DNA of 35,278 bases from an uncultured Clostridia bacterium. Its GTDB lineage: Bacteria > Bacillota > Clostridia > Christensenellales > UBA3700. Positions 28,101 to 34,871 of this stretch are shown here, one piece after another. Positions within the stretch are counted from its first letter, which is position 1; each line of letters begins with the position of its first letter. Location of the stretch: positions 1 through 35,278 of the forward strand of contig CAMWIL010000007.1 in the NCBI GenBank assembly GCA_947174325.1, written 5' to 3'. The position numbers and the translations under genes are program-made. The notes below the pieces were generated by a model. It was given only the letters and a program-made list of their open reading frames with translations, was not told the DNA's origin and searched no databases.

Positions 28101-30078
28101 CGCCGCTGAGAGAATTGATATAACTTGTATTTTCTTTATTTATACCTTCTTCAATACGTTTGTCGAGGTCAAGATCCTCATAACCGATATAGAACTGATG
28201 TATTTTCACTTCTAAATCAAGCGTAGAATCAATCGTTGCGTCTACCGCAATACTGTCAAGTCCGCCTTCAAAGAGATTGATCGTAAGATTGACCTCCGGA
28301 ATAGCGGCAGGGAAAGAAAATCCTAAATCTTTGCCAATAAGACTGCCGATCGCGTCTATAAGTTTGTCATTCGCGGTTATTATGATTTGACTGCCTTCTA
28401 CCCTTATATTATTGCTGAAACCGACAAGCTGAGTAAGCGCGTCGATAAAGTTCTTAAATCCTGCGTTGATAACGTATTTACCGTTGTCAGCCGAGGAAAG
28501 AGCAATCACTTCCGCATTTGCGGTAGCAAGTATTTTTTCAAGATCATTTTGCGAATAAACCGCCACAGAGCCATCTTTTTCTACCGAAGCGCCTGAATTA
28601 TCTACTATATCTCTAAAGTCCGTGCCAAGCGCGCCGTCAATGGCGCCAGTGATCATATCTACCAACGCGCTCACAAGCGTAGAAAGGTTGGTATCTACTC
28701 TCAAATTGATGTTTTGCATATAGTTGGGCAATAAGTTGTCGAGGTTGATATAAAGACTTCCCTCTGTGTAATAAATGCCCGCTTGCGGTCTGGATCCTTC
28801 TCCGTCCGCAAGAGTTCCGTCCTGTTTGAGCAAATACAATTCTATAGCGATCTTGTTTTTGTCAACAGGCTCTTTTTTATAATTCAAATCCAAATCCAAA
28901 GCAAAGGACAGCCTAAGTCCCGTGCCGCCTTCAAGCAACAACATACCCGCAGGCAAGCGGAAATCGGGCAATAAACCCGTGCTTCCCAAAAGTTGATTGA
29001 GTACCAAACCTACGTCGAGTCGCTTATTCTCCATCACAGGGTTGCCCTCTGCGTCAACAACAGGATTGTTGTTTTCATCTACTTTCTGCACCATTTGAGT
29101 GCCGACCAAAAGGTCAATAGAGAATTGTATGTTGGTCAACGAGAAGTTGACGAGAGCCGACTCGTCTATCTCGGGTATATATGTATCTACAGCAGTATCT
29201 TTAATATCCAAATCAATCACCAAGCTGGTGTGTTCATTTGCCGCATTATCGTCAATATTTACGCCTAAAAATATCAATTTACCGTCAGCGTCGAAATTGG
29301 ATTGCAATTTATACACGCCGTTGGGCATCAAACCGCTCAAATAACTGAGGAAAGGTCCCACGTCGACAGGTAAAGTGAATGGCAATCTATTGAGAAGGTT
29401 AGGAATACCGTCCAAAAGACCTTTGACATCAAATACCATCGAAATATTTTGACCGCCTTCTTCAGTAACCTCAACAACAGGGGCTTGGAAAAGTATCATC
29501 ATTATCAAAGGCAAGTAAGTACTAATCGTATCTCCAATGCCGCCGATAAGATCAGGCAATTTTCCTATAGCAGACTCAATAAGGCTGACCATATAGTTGG
29601 GATTGAAATCTTCGAGATAAAGCAACGACTTACCTTCGCCGAGATCGACGTACATTTTGTCGTTGACCATATATATGCCGAAGACTCTCTCTCTCGTCTC
29701 CTGATTGGCAATCTGCTGATAGACGATAAATGACAATTCATTACGGTATTTATCGTAAAGATTGCCCTTAAAAGCTATCGTCGTCTTCTTGCCGTCAGGC
29801 GCGGTAAAGTCCAATTCGAAATCTATTCCGAGAACTTTCTCGGGAGTTTCGATAGCGCCTATGATCTTCTCCAACAATTCCATCGACTCGTAGTATATAG
29901 TCGGCTCGGTAGGATCATCATCTCCCCCATTTATAGGTGGAGGAACCGGCATAGTACCATTGCCGTTTTGACCACTATTGGGATCGTCTTTAGGATGGCA
30001 GGCAGCGAACACCGACATCATCGCAACCAGTAGTATCACCACTAACAATAAGGCTGTAATCAATTTGGATTTTTTCAT
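22174..30078 (-). CDS. Giant 2634-aa lipoprotein with tandem modules
   Basis: First gene of the operon. The signal peptide ends in SVFAAC, with lipidated Cys at residue 27, followed by a Gly/Pro/Asp linker. Residues about 60-1650 contain repeated beta-rich modules marked by related motifs: GIYMVNDKMYVDL (134), GIYYTEGSLYINL (434), GIYGYRNSVYIDL (761), GVYIYRNSLIINL (1120) and a weaker copy at 1370. From about 1780 to the end come Ig-like units with a different mark: IDLYEY (1933), IDPYQY (2043), IDPFEY (2165), IDPIQV (2279) and IDPYKY (2360). There is no C-terminal membrane segment, so it is held to the membrane by its N-terminal lipid. I do not recognise a named family; LolA/LppX-like beta folds are possible for the first modules. 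AGGAGAGG precedes the ATG. Probably a stalk or scaffold reaching through the wall. Confidence 0.8.
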   Translation of the reverse strand: MKKSKLITALLLVVILLVAMMSVFAACHPKDDPNSGQNGNGTMPVPPPINGGDDDPTEPTIYYESMELLEKIIGAIETPEKVLGIDFELDFTAPDGKKTTIAFKGNLYDKYRNELSFIVYQQIANQETRERVFGIYMVNDKMYVDLGEGKSLLYLEDFNPNYMVSLIESAIGKLPDLIGGIGDTISTYLPLIMMILFQAPVVEVTEEGGQNISMVFDVKGLLDGIPNLLNRLPFTLPVDVGPFLSYLSGLMPNGVYKLQSNFDADGKLIFLGVNIDDNAANEHTSLVIDLDIKDTAVDTYIPEIDESALVNFSLTNIQFSIDLLVGTQMVQKVDENNNPVVDAEGNPVMENKRLDVGLVLNQLLGSTGLLPDFRLPAGMLLLEGGTGLRLSFALDLDLNYKKEPVDKNKIAIELYLLKQDGTLADGEGSRPQAGIYYTEGSLYINLDNLLPNYMQNINLRVDTNLSTLVSALVDMITGAIDGALGTDFRDIVDNSGASVEKDGSVAVYSQNDLEKILATANAEVIALSSADNGKYVINAGFKNFIDALTQLVGFSNNIRVEGSQIIITANDKLIDAIGSLIGKDLGFSFPAAIPEVNLTINLFEGGLDSIAVDATIDSTLDLEVKIHQFYIGYEDLDLDKRIEEGINKENTSYINSLSGVIDTLLSGIIIRTHFSMTFNEGRYNLAPFIASFGLPQIADTDIIWEFTDQFVLDASLNIQIALDRANPSESTFLFELKAENDIRVGEGDEGVKFAKDTVLLGIYGYRNSVYIDLSNFKIANITLPKLKFDLRFSQVIFSLIDDMIAQLLTSMKIEGGDLIFNFDLGSLIGLSSAPSTDGAMAMANGNAGQATLNEELAAIILGVNSEAITPMISMASILAVINMIDPDIIDGTLAEALGLMEINLETSMGRKDGFKFEFTGNLIPVMIDYQEENGIKKDSICVFYYDEKGEQLPTHDENGKKIVYQNTDKDNKAYAYKKYNYINANGVDTGFKLLFEAGTADYPIVVGKIPDDKKFNFAAKALEFEQYKSDLIQAIMDTVGTGSLDLTLTLLTKDNKMDLQRMINTILASVGKRLEVPITLNLDEWETDVKLLLQWDIDLTNSVRSAIKLEMQYRGKVVLGVYIYRNSLIINLEGLGLFSAELVNSNIISKVFGMIDGYVKQIQGFDLNEIIGDLLEQAGLPTLPGAGSTEGDIATDDNIPTIGENLQVMDLVKYLLSAVSLEDTSIALNFTSTLINTLLNELLGINLGIDFTLDGKLDLFGNEFGIDVGVQDIEVKAKLELNVGGEVDIRVDYENIADWDATSGRTLAKTMLDNLDIGLTIDLANNTSDANSALGSAGYTRIRIWRAGNDDRMVGADGEPRIPRGNIVVGVYQIDKTLFNDNTANGSSKAIAYVVLDYDAGQIKLTLAKNVVEFFIDFGTVVKDMAIDLDLLGTLGDLFDGLFTQLDDMFDNMSSQTDTQALATADGEDGNNEPSIGDKFKELLKDLDVVKLLSRGIEVSLRSNGNFNVDVEFDPYTINNLIDTVLGAIFSKGTGKESLLNLKALAPDMFSQDYLSNVAWTRMIPGSDNNTDSFWGSLRSQLSPLLQDVVKAVGYGGVSIFITDTLLNNVYTQVSRLIRPLIPFAVFNEFHVGVNVVDATLANIYVIGDDHNDEIYDYDGNLAYGASSARTNGYFTQIWIYNMFKAVGDPSNAIPGVTGNDAQGSVTWSDIPSRIDYAPYTYTNDDDGAEEIYNKHFKDKDASYQDGASGAIIKKSVSFYLKRHRYDENSAWIDYSVNSAGNPDTLVTQDSLAILKNKGIYVIEARATFGTITRTMEITINALGDGGGIERVESFSLHAYDVWPDFITVRMKDGSTRKISTERLDFLNEDKTGAAVPKTFKEDNQVNAWVHFPREDQADMPVTINFIDSTIDQAIIDGEAISAKDGQIPRLIIDLYEYELTKESSIRDYISDVFYFKYKDGMAVGLDINGDWDVSAAENSGFYDRVVDEDGLSRNVDGTAFIITTTIGNADNNTLQNVSLMVWIKTKKVSKLTINGLENTLRIDPYQYYMYLITGDEQYNPFPTTALANYNDVYASPIDPSENIIDNNDGIAEEVYISWNEDQYKNIDFGWNNNNAQSTPVSVSLDNSKYSGNFTWTFDTEVVVMRNEVQAVYFDEALTQSTYFIDPFEYLLRKEHGDTDQQIYPQEAWVVFTNGSVFKMPIQWIGLENFNIIDYSSKFGQLQVKIGYDVTGDLASKIVGDLEQMVYVNVRVENLVPDGIDVAGSEYSVKHNGETTFYIDPIQVLYYGMDPFPSTVTMVYMSKKESELEVNWEFDRSLITMDGRKDLTAYVVISEEYKYPINVEIIDRTNLKVAVESMDIDPYKYTIDENGSRVYSNFATTGYVYKVVGDIDFSDLENIKANGLKTVSGNVSEEFDTYVQYEVVYTKNSQESTYTTRYFDMIEDFFAREGSGIVVTSAVIKEYFNVNVDWDLTEINYAISDVYTVKMISKALDSKYDRTFRVNVNVVAKKVDYVGTEGYYVQIMQGGSNLSEEELLTTSMTRNLYVAFTDGTYGTYECTIDLLGVNMNYYDVQSVERFEVDGKAYYYRDRNGAPVSDEDLATIGTDVTLTVCSGDIAQRITIKAVVVLSNSQTA

Positions 30079-30094
30079 TTTCCCTCTCCTAGTT

Positions 30095-30108
30095 AGCGCT
30101 TTCGCGCT
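30095..30108. other. GNRA-type hairpin before the giant lipoprotein RBS
   Basis: On the minus strand AGCGC-GAAA-GCGCT forms a 5-bp stem with a GAAA tetraloop directly upstream of the RBS. It may influence stability of the long operon mRNA. Confidence 0.4.
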
Positions 30109-30121
30109 TTCTTATATTTTA

Positions 30122-30150
30122 AATATATTACTTTTCAAACCAAAAGTCAA
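30122..30150 (-). promoter_or_regulatory. Promoter of the giant surface-protein operon
   Basis: On the minus strand TTGACT (30145-30150), a 17-bp spacer and TATATT (30122-30127); each box differs from consensus at one base. It is the only good promoter seen for the three genes down to 10011. Confidence 0.65.
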
Positions 30151-30359
30151 GACTAAAAACGCATAAATTTAAGACGCGTATATATAAAAGCCCGTCCAAA
30201 TTATGGAAACGATTGAATTTTTGAGCTTGTTTTTAGAAGAAAAACACAAGATATGGTGGCTATTTTAGCGATTTTGCACTAAACAAAGAAAACAGACGGT
30301 TTGATTAATTTACATAAATTTTACATTCCATCAGCAAAATTTCAAGAAAAATCACGCCT
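30151..30359. other. Intergenic region between divergent operons
   Basis: AT-rich stretch between the giant operon promoter and the rubrerythrin-like gene. Nothing convincing was seen; a 21-codon ORF at 30203-30268 lacks an RBS. Confidence 0.4.
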
Positions 30360-30411
30360 TAAACCGATAAATTAGTTATCTGCGGTTTAGATATTGAAAT
30401 TTGGATATAAT
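30360..30411 (+). promoter_or_regulatory. Promoter region of the rubrerythrin-like gene with an overlapping dyad
   Basis: TATAAT lies at 30406-30411, 18 bp before the start, but the expected -35 position (30383-30388, CGGTTT) is poor. That position is one arm of a dyad, TAAACCG (30360-30366) and CGGTTTA (30383-30389). A weak -35 overlapped by a dyad suggests activator or repressor control; the regulator is unknown. Confidence 0.4.
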
Positions 30412-30428
30412 TCCGTAGAGGTGAAATT

Positions 30429-30959
30429 ATGAAAGACATCAAACAATCGCAGACGTACGCAAACGTGACAAAAGAGATAGAAAACAGAGGAAGAAATATG
30501 TTGCTTCTCAACTGCTTTGCCGAAAGAGCGCGCGAACAGGGGTATTTTACCATAGCCGCGAAATTCGATTCGATCGTCAGACAGGAACGCGAGCACTGCC
30601 GCGTACTTTACCGTATCATCGAGGACGGCAATGACATTGATACGTTGGCAAATCTTATATATTGCGCCGGAGAACTTCACAGAAGCGGCGAAAGACTGAG
30701 CAATGCGCTTTACGAAACCGCATCGACAGAAGGCTTTGAATACCTCTCAAACGTACTGTCAGAAATTGCCAAAGTGGACTTTCGCACGAAGGACGAAATA
30801 AAAAGTATCATGTCGGATCTCAAAGTCGGAAAACTCTACTCGTCTGATAACGTAGCAAAATGGCATTGTATGAAATGCGGCTTTTCCTGCGAAGGCAACA
30901 GCGCGCCCGAAATCTGTCCTTTGTGTAACAGTCAAAAGGGCTTTTTCCTAAAACGCTGA
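30429..30959 (+). CDS. Rubrerythrin-like protein with degenerate diiron site and intact rubredoxin domain
   Basis: A 176-aa protein that lines up over its whole length with classical rubrerythrin. The C-terminal rubredoxin-like Fe(SCys)4 site is intact: C147-x2-C150-x12-C163-x2-C166 (KWHCMKCGF, APEICPLC). The ferritin-like domain keeps E53 and H56 (QEREH), but the residue matching ligand Glu20 is Arg20, the ExxE of the third helix (Glu94/Glu97 in Desulfovibrio) is missing, and the final ExxxH-type ligands read as DFRT. By this alignment from memory it cannot hold a normal diiron centre, so peroxidase activity is doubtful; electron transfer, single-metal binding or regulation are alternatives. 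GAGGTG gives a clear RBS before ATG 30429. Gene stands alone. Confidence 0.75.
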   Translation: MKDIKQSQTYANVTKEIENRGRNMLLLNCFAERAREQGYFTIAAKFDSIVRQEREHCRVLYRIIEDGNDIDTLANLIYCAGELHRSGERLSNALYETASTEGFEYLSNVLSEIAKVDFRTKDEIKSIMSDLKVGKLYSSDNVAKWHCMKCGFSCEGNSAPEICPLCNSQKGFFLKR

Positions 30960-31077
30960 AAGCGCAAAATTAACAGAAAATACAACGATATTATCCATAA
31001 TTTTTCTAGTAAAAATTCCGCGCAAGCCTCGATTTTATCCCCAAGAAAAATCATAGCTCACGGTAATCACGATCCCA

Positions 31078-31113
31078 AAACGGCGGGTTTAAGATATCTT
31101 TTCCCCGCCGTTT
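31078..31113. terminator. Bidirectional terminator-like hairpin
   Basis: AAACGGCGGG pairs perfectly with CCCGCCGTTT (10 bp) around a 16-nt loop that itself holds the palindrome AAGATATCTT. It lies between the convergent rubrerythrin-like and NlpC/P60 genes. The U-run beyond the stem is short on both strands. Confidence 0.6.
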
Positions 31114-31236
31114 AGTTTCGGCTATATCAACGGCTTAATAAAATTTCGCTTATCTGACTCGCCGATTTTATCTTTTGTATTTTATACTATTTTATCCATA
31201 TACTTTTTGAGACGATAACCGCAGCGTTCAGCGTGT

Positions 31237-32136
31237 TTATACAAACCTTTTCGCCGTTATGAAATAGCTCCATCTTGTGCTGCTGATCTCCTCTATTACC
31301 GCATGGTCGGACGCCGTGTGAAGGATATAATTATTACCCAAATACAACGCTACGTGTCCCACGCGTTCTACGCCTGTATTGTAGTATCTGCTCGCATTTG
31401 TGAAGAACATCACGTCGCCTCTTTTTAAATCGCCGTTGGCGACTGTAGCGCCTTGAAGCACTTGAGTGCGAGTATTCAAATCAAGAAGTATACCGCCTCC
31501 CATATAAAATATGTATTGCATAAGCGCTGAGCAATCGAATTCGCCTTGAACAAAGTTTTTATTGAGAACTCCGTTGCCCCAGTGGTAGCGTTGACTGCCC
31601 CAAACGTACGGATATCCCATAAGCTCTTCGCCTATCGAAATAATTCTTTCGATCTTATCGCTCGACGACTGCTTCATTTGAACTATATGAGCATAGTTGT
31701 TACCTGCATATACGTACGCTACGCGCTGTTTATACACAGTTTTGTACCAGCCGTTCACCGAACCTTCATAACGCAACATATCCCCTTTGTCCATGCTTCC
31801 TACTACCGCAGAGCCGGTAGACGGTCCGGATCGGATATTCAGTCCTTGCGTATCGCTCAAAATCATAGATGAATACTTGACAACGGGAGCGACGACTTGC
31901 GGAGTATCGTTTGAATTCGTTCCGTTCCCTTCTTCGGGACTCTCGTTAGGCTCATCCGACGTTGGAGGAACTACAATCTCTACGTCAGGATGACGAAACG
32001 CATCCCAATTTGCAGACCAATCCGCATCCAATTCCACGTTATTCCCGCTATTTTGGCTTTGACACGCGGCAAAAGCGCATGTCGAAAACGCGCAGATCAT
32101 AATCAAAGCTATTGCAGTCGTAAGTATTTTTTTCAT
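31237..32136 (-). CDS. SH3b-NlpC/P60 lipoprotein (peptidoglycan endopeptidase)
   Basis: A 299-aa envelope protein. The signal peptide ends in AFAAC with lipidated Cys25. An acidic Pro/Asn-rich linker leads to a bacterial SH3 domain (about 90-150; LNIRSGPSTGSAVVG, WYKTV, AYVYAG) that likely binds the wall. The NlpC/P60 domain fills 160-299 with catalytic Cys202 (GEFDCSALMQ), His261 (RVGHVALYLG) and His273 (ILHTASD), so it should be active as a D,L-endopeptidase cutting stem peptides. The ORF track starts at 32217, but GGAGGT lies 6 nt before ATG 32136 and a promoter lies inside the longer ORF, so 32136 is the true start. It could remodel the wall for export or insertion of the giant surface proteins; this link is only by proximity. 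Confidence 0.9.
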   Translation of the reverse strand: MKKILTTAIALIMICAFSTCAFAACQSQNSGNNVELDADWSANWDAFRHPDVEIVVPPTSDEPNESPEEGNGTNSNDTPQVVAPVVKYSSMILSDTQGLNIRSGPSTGSAVVGSMDKGDMLRYEGSVNGWYKTVYKQRVAYVYAGNNYAHIVQMKQSSSDKIERIISIGEELMGYPYVWGSQRYHWGNGVLNKNFVQGEFDCSALMQYIFYMGGGILLDLNTRTQVLQGATVANGDLKRGDVMFFTNASRYYNTGVERVGHVALYLGNNYILHTASDHAVIEEISSTRWSYFITAKRFV

Positions 32137-32161
32137 AGCGACCTCCTTTTCCTTCGACTTC

Positions 32162-32190
32162 ATTCTAACATTTAATAAAACGCCGTTCAA
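32162..32190 (-). promoter_or_regulatory. Promoter of the NlpC/P60 gene
   Basis: On the minus strand TTGAAC (32185-32190), a 17-bp spacer and TAGAAT (32162-32167), about 26 bp before the RBS-supported start. Confidence 0.55.
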
Positions 32191-32264
32191 TACACAAAAT
32201 TTTCCAATTGAGCGCATTTTGCATAAATTTAATTTATTTGGTATTAAAAAATAAGAATGTATGT

Positions 32265-32270
32265 TATACT
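32265..32270 (+). promoter_or_regulatory. Candidate -10 box for the DUF815 gene
   Basis: TATACT about 95 bp before the start codon. No -35 with normal spacing was found (TTGGTA is 21 bp away), so this is a weak call. Confidence 0.25.
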
Positions 32271-32363
32271 ATGAATTATCCTAGACAAACATATAGCGTA
32301 AAAAGTTTGCTAAGTCGTTAGATTTTCAAAAAAGTGAAAAACTAGCGGATAATGAGGTCAAAA

Positions 32364-33632
32364 ATGAAAAACTTCACTCAAAAGTTAAGACTTTTCGATA
32401 CGAACGGAACTCTTCTTGAAAAATTCGTCGAAGCCTGCGACTGTCAAAACGTTAAGCCAACCGAAACTGTTGGCGAATTGCTCAATTTTGCCAACGTACA
32501 TGCGGTAAACGGCAACTGCTGGCGCTATTATATAGCTTATTTTATTGCAAGCGACGTCAATGCGTTTTCACTTGCGTTTGAACGCAAAAACGCTTGCGAC
32601 AGCACTCTGCTCGAATTTGCCAAAGAAGACTGCGAAAATCTAATGCAAATTTTTAATTACGATCTGTCTTCCTTGCCTTTTATCGGCTATAAATCCTCGC
32701 TTCTGACTAATTTTAAAAGCACGGAACGAATATCCAACAAACCTTATGCGGAAATTGTCGCCAAACTTTCTCTTGATCTGGAAAAATGCGATACTCCGAA
32801 AAAATTCCTATGCGCGATTACTAAATTTTACAGTGTATACGGAGTGGGCGAACTAGGTCTTAACAAAGCTTTCAGAGTTGTCGCCGAGGATAGTCTCCCA
32901 GGCAAGAAAATAACACATCATACGTCACAATTACTGCCGATTACAAATATGAACAAAAAAGGACTGTCTGATATAGTCGGTTATGAATTGCAAAAGCAAA
33001 AAGTAATACAAAATACTCAAGCTTTTTTAGACGGGAAACCTGCCAACAACGTATTGCTGTACGGCGATATGGGTACGGGAAAATCTTCTACCGTTAAAGC
33101 TCTTATAAACGAATATTACGAACAAGGTCTTAGGATAATCGAGATATACAAACATCAATTTTCCTTTATCAGTGACATTATTAGCAGGTTATCGAGTAGA
33201 AATTATAAATTTATTCTCTATCTCGACGATTTGTCTTTTGACGACTTTGAAGTGGAATACAAATACTTCAAAGCAATTATCGACGGAGGTCTCGAAGTCA
33301 AGCCCGACAACATATTAATATACGCTACGTCCAATAGAAGACATATAATTAAGGAAAATTACAGCGATGGAAACGATATAGATTCTATGGACGAATTGCA
33401 CAAATCCGATACCAAAAACGAAAAACTTTCCCTTGTCGCGCGCTTTGGTTTGAGCATCTATTACCCTTCGCCCGACCAAGAGGAATTCCTCAATATTGTC
33501 CACGAGATCGCCAAAAAATACGATATTAAAATGGACAGGGAAAAGCTTGACAAGCTGGCGCTCACTTGGGCGATACGCAACGGCGCGAAATCAGGAAGAA
33601 TGGCAGAACAATTTATTCACACGCTTCTTTAA
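32364..33632 (+). CDS. DUF815-family AAA ATPase
   Basis: A 422-aa cytoplasmic ATPase. Walker A GDMGTGKSS is at about 234-242, Walker B FILYLDD at 283-289 and the sensor-like ATSNRRH near 322-327, followed by arginines in the lid (ARFG, RNGAKSGR). The order LYGDMGTGKSS, LYLDDLSF, ATSNRRH is characteristic of DUF815 (PF05673), found widely in Clostridia with no established function. The N-terminal 200 residues are a family-specific helical domain. The ORF track begins at 32352, but GAGGT sits 5 nt before the ATG at 32364, making that the likely start. It is followed at 129 bp by the SIS gene, which has its own promoter. Confidence 0.85.
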   Translation: MKNFTQKLRLFDTNGTLLEKFVEACDCQNVKPTETVGELLNFANVHAVNGNCWRYYIAYFIASDVNAFSLAFERKNACDSTLLEFAKEDCENLMQIFNYDLSSLPFIGYKSSLLTNFKSTERISNKPYAEIVAKLSLDLEKCDTPKKFLCAITKFYSVYGVGELGLNKAFRVVAEDSLPGKKITHHTSQLLPITNMNKKGLSDIVGYELQKQKVIQNTQAFLDGKPANNVLLYGDMGTGKSSTVKALINEYYEQGLRIIEIYKHQFSFISDIISRLSSRNYKFILYLDDLSFDDFEVEYKYFKAIIDGGLEVKPDNILIYATSNRRHIIKENYSDGNDIDSMDELHKSDTKNEKLSLVARFGLSIYYPSPDQEEFLNIVHEIAKKYDIKMDREKLDKLALTWAIRNGAKSGRMAEQFIHTLL

Positions 33633-33637
33633 CGGTA

Positions 33638-33666
33638 TTGATTGCGCGCGTGAATTGTGGTATAAT
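33638..33666 (+). promoter_or_regulatory. Promoter of the SIS gene
   Basis: TTGATT (33638-33643), a 17-bp spacer and TATAAT (33661-33666) with an extended -10 TGG directly before it. It lies just after the DUF815 stop; the leader is about 90 nt. Confidence 0.6.
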
Positions 33667-33761
33667 ATATACAGTGGAAAATATATCTGCGTAACATTAC
33701 GTCGCTTTTGACATTAATATAATAATACAGCAAAACAACTTTTATCGAGAGGTATAAATAT

Positions 33762-34793
33762 ATGACAACTTTAATGCAACAAGAAATTTTCAGCGAACCA
33801 ACGATGATGAAACGTACTATTGCGGCTTGCAAACCCGTCTTGCCGAAAATTTTCGCGGCTTTTAAGGAAAAAGGTATAACGAATATCGTCACTATGGCAA
33901 GAGGAACGTCCGACAACGCCGCAACGGTCTTCTCTTTCGTATGTCCTTTACTCACAGGCATCAAAGTAGGAAAATATCATCCGTCTTTGACGACAGTATA
34001 CAACAGCGACGTAGATATGAAAAATACTTGTATGGTCATCATATCGCAAAGCGGTATGTCCAAAGACACTGTCGCAGTAATGGAAAAAGCCATTGCCAAC
34101 GGAGCTATGACGATCGCGGTGACAAACAATGATCAAAGCCCTGTCGCTAAAAACTGCGATTTCCACCTTTTTATGGACGTAGAAGAAGAAAAGAGCGTTG
34201 CCGCTACAAAGACTTATATCGGCGAACTTTTCGCGCTGTATTTGCTCACAGACGCGTTGAGAGGCAATTTCGATTGCAATCTCAATTCTCTAGCTGACAG
34301 AATACAGGAAATCCTTGACCTTGATCCGAAAATTGCGGAGGTCGCAAAGAATATTTGCTCGCGCAACAACTTTATAGTACTCTCTCGCGGCGCTATGCTC
34401 GGCACAGGCGACGAATGCGCGCTTAAACTCACAGAATGCTGTTATTTATTCAACCGCTCTTATTCCTCGGCGAACTTTATGCACGGTCCGCTGTCTTTGG
34501 TAGACGACAAAGCCAACGTTATTATGCTCGCGCCTAATAGCGAATTCAATGCAGAGTTTATCGAAATGGCAAAGCGCGTGTCAAATCTCGGCGCAAACCT
34601 CACTGCGTTCAGCAATATCCCCGAAGTACTCGCCTGCGCCAACAACAAAATCGTTATGCCTAACGCGGATACCTTTGAAGCGCCTGTCCTCTACGGTACG
34701 GCTGTCAGCTTGCTTGCATTAAATATCGGTCTTGCAAAAGGTCTTAACGTAGATACTCCGAGAAACCTTAATAAAGTTACTATAACTTTGTAA
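33762..34793 (+). CDS. Double-SIS sugar-phosphate protein, GlmS-isomerase-like (NagB-II/AgaS type)
   Basis: A 343-aa protein with two SIS domains (about 30-165 and 190-330) and no glutaminase domain. ARGTSDNAA (46-54), SQSGMSKDT (95-103) and ATKTY (148-152) are the sugar-phosphate-binding signatures of the GlmS isomerase family, and DTPRNLNKVT (331-340) matches the conserved GlmS tail, including the Schiff-base lysine position. Length fits the NagB-II/AgaS/FrlB-type deaminases and isomerases. One deviation: before HGP (241-243) the family usually has Glu three residues upstream (ELKHGP in GlmS); here it is Asn238, so the usual catalytic base may be missing. Likely acts on an amino- or fructosyl-amine sugar phosphate; the substrate cannot be told. 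GAGAGGT is the RBS. Monocistronic, with a strong terminator. Confidence 0.85.
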   Translation: MTTLMQQEIFSEPTMMKRTIAACKPVLPKIFAAFKEKGITNIVTMARGTSDNAATVFSFVCPLLTGIKVGKYHPSLTTVYNSDVDMKNTCMVIISQSGMSKDTVAVMEKAIANGAMTIAVTNNDQSPVAKNCDFHLFMDVEEEKSVAATKTYIGELFALYLLTDALRGNFDCNLNSLADRIQEILDLDPKIAEVAKNICSRNNFIVLSRGAMLGTGDECALKLTECCYLFNRSYSSANFMHGPLSLVDDKANVIMLAPNSEFNAEFIEMAKRVSNLGANLTAFSNIPEVLACANNKIVMPNADTFEAPVLYGTAVSLLALNIGLAKGLNVDTPRNLNKVTITL

Positions 34794-34821
34794 TTTTCAC
34801 ATACGGAAAAATTAATTAATA

Positions 34822-34858
34822 CGGTCTCTGATTTTATTAAATCGGAGACCGATTTTTT
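34822..34858 (+). terminator. Strong intrinsic terminator of the SIS gene
   Basis: CGGTCTCTGATTT pairs with AAATCGGAGACCG (13 bp, one G-U) around TATT and is followed by ATTTTTT. Confidence 0.9.
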
Positions 34859-34871
34859 ATAAGAAAATTCA

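Noticed and set aside
30203-30268. 21-codon ORF between divergent operons
   Set aside because: No RBS and too short to judge.
32137-32217. N-terminal extension of the NlpC/P60 ORF
   Set aside because: Contains the promoter, and the GGAGGT and lipoprotein signal peptide start at 32136.
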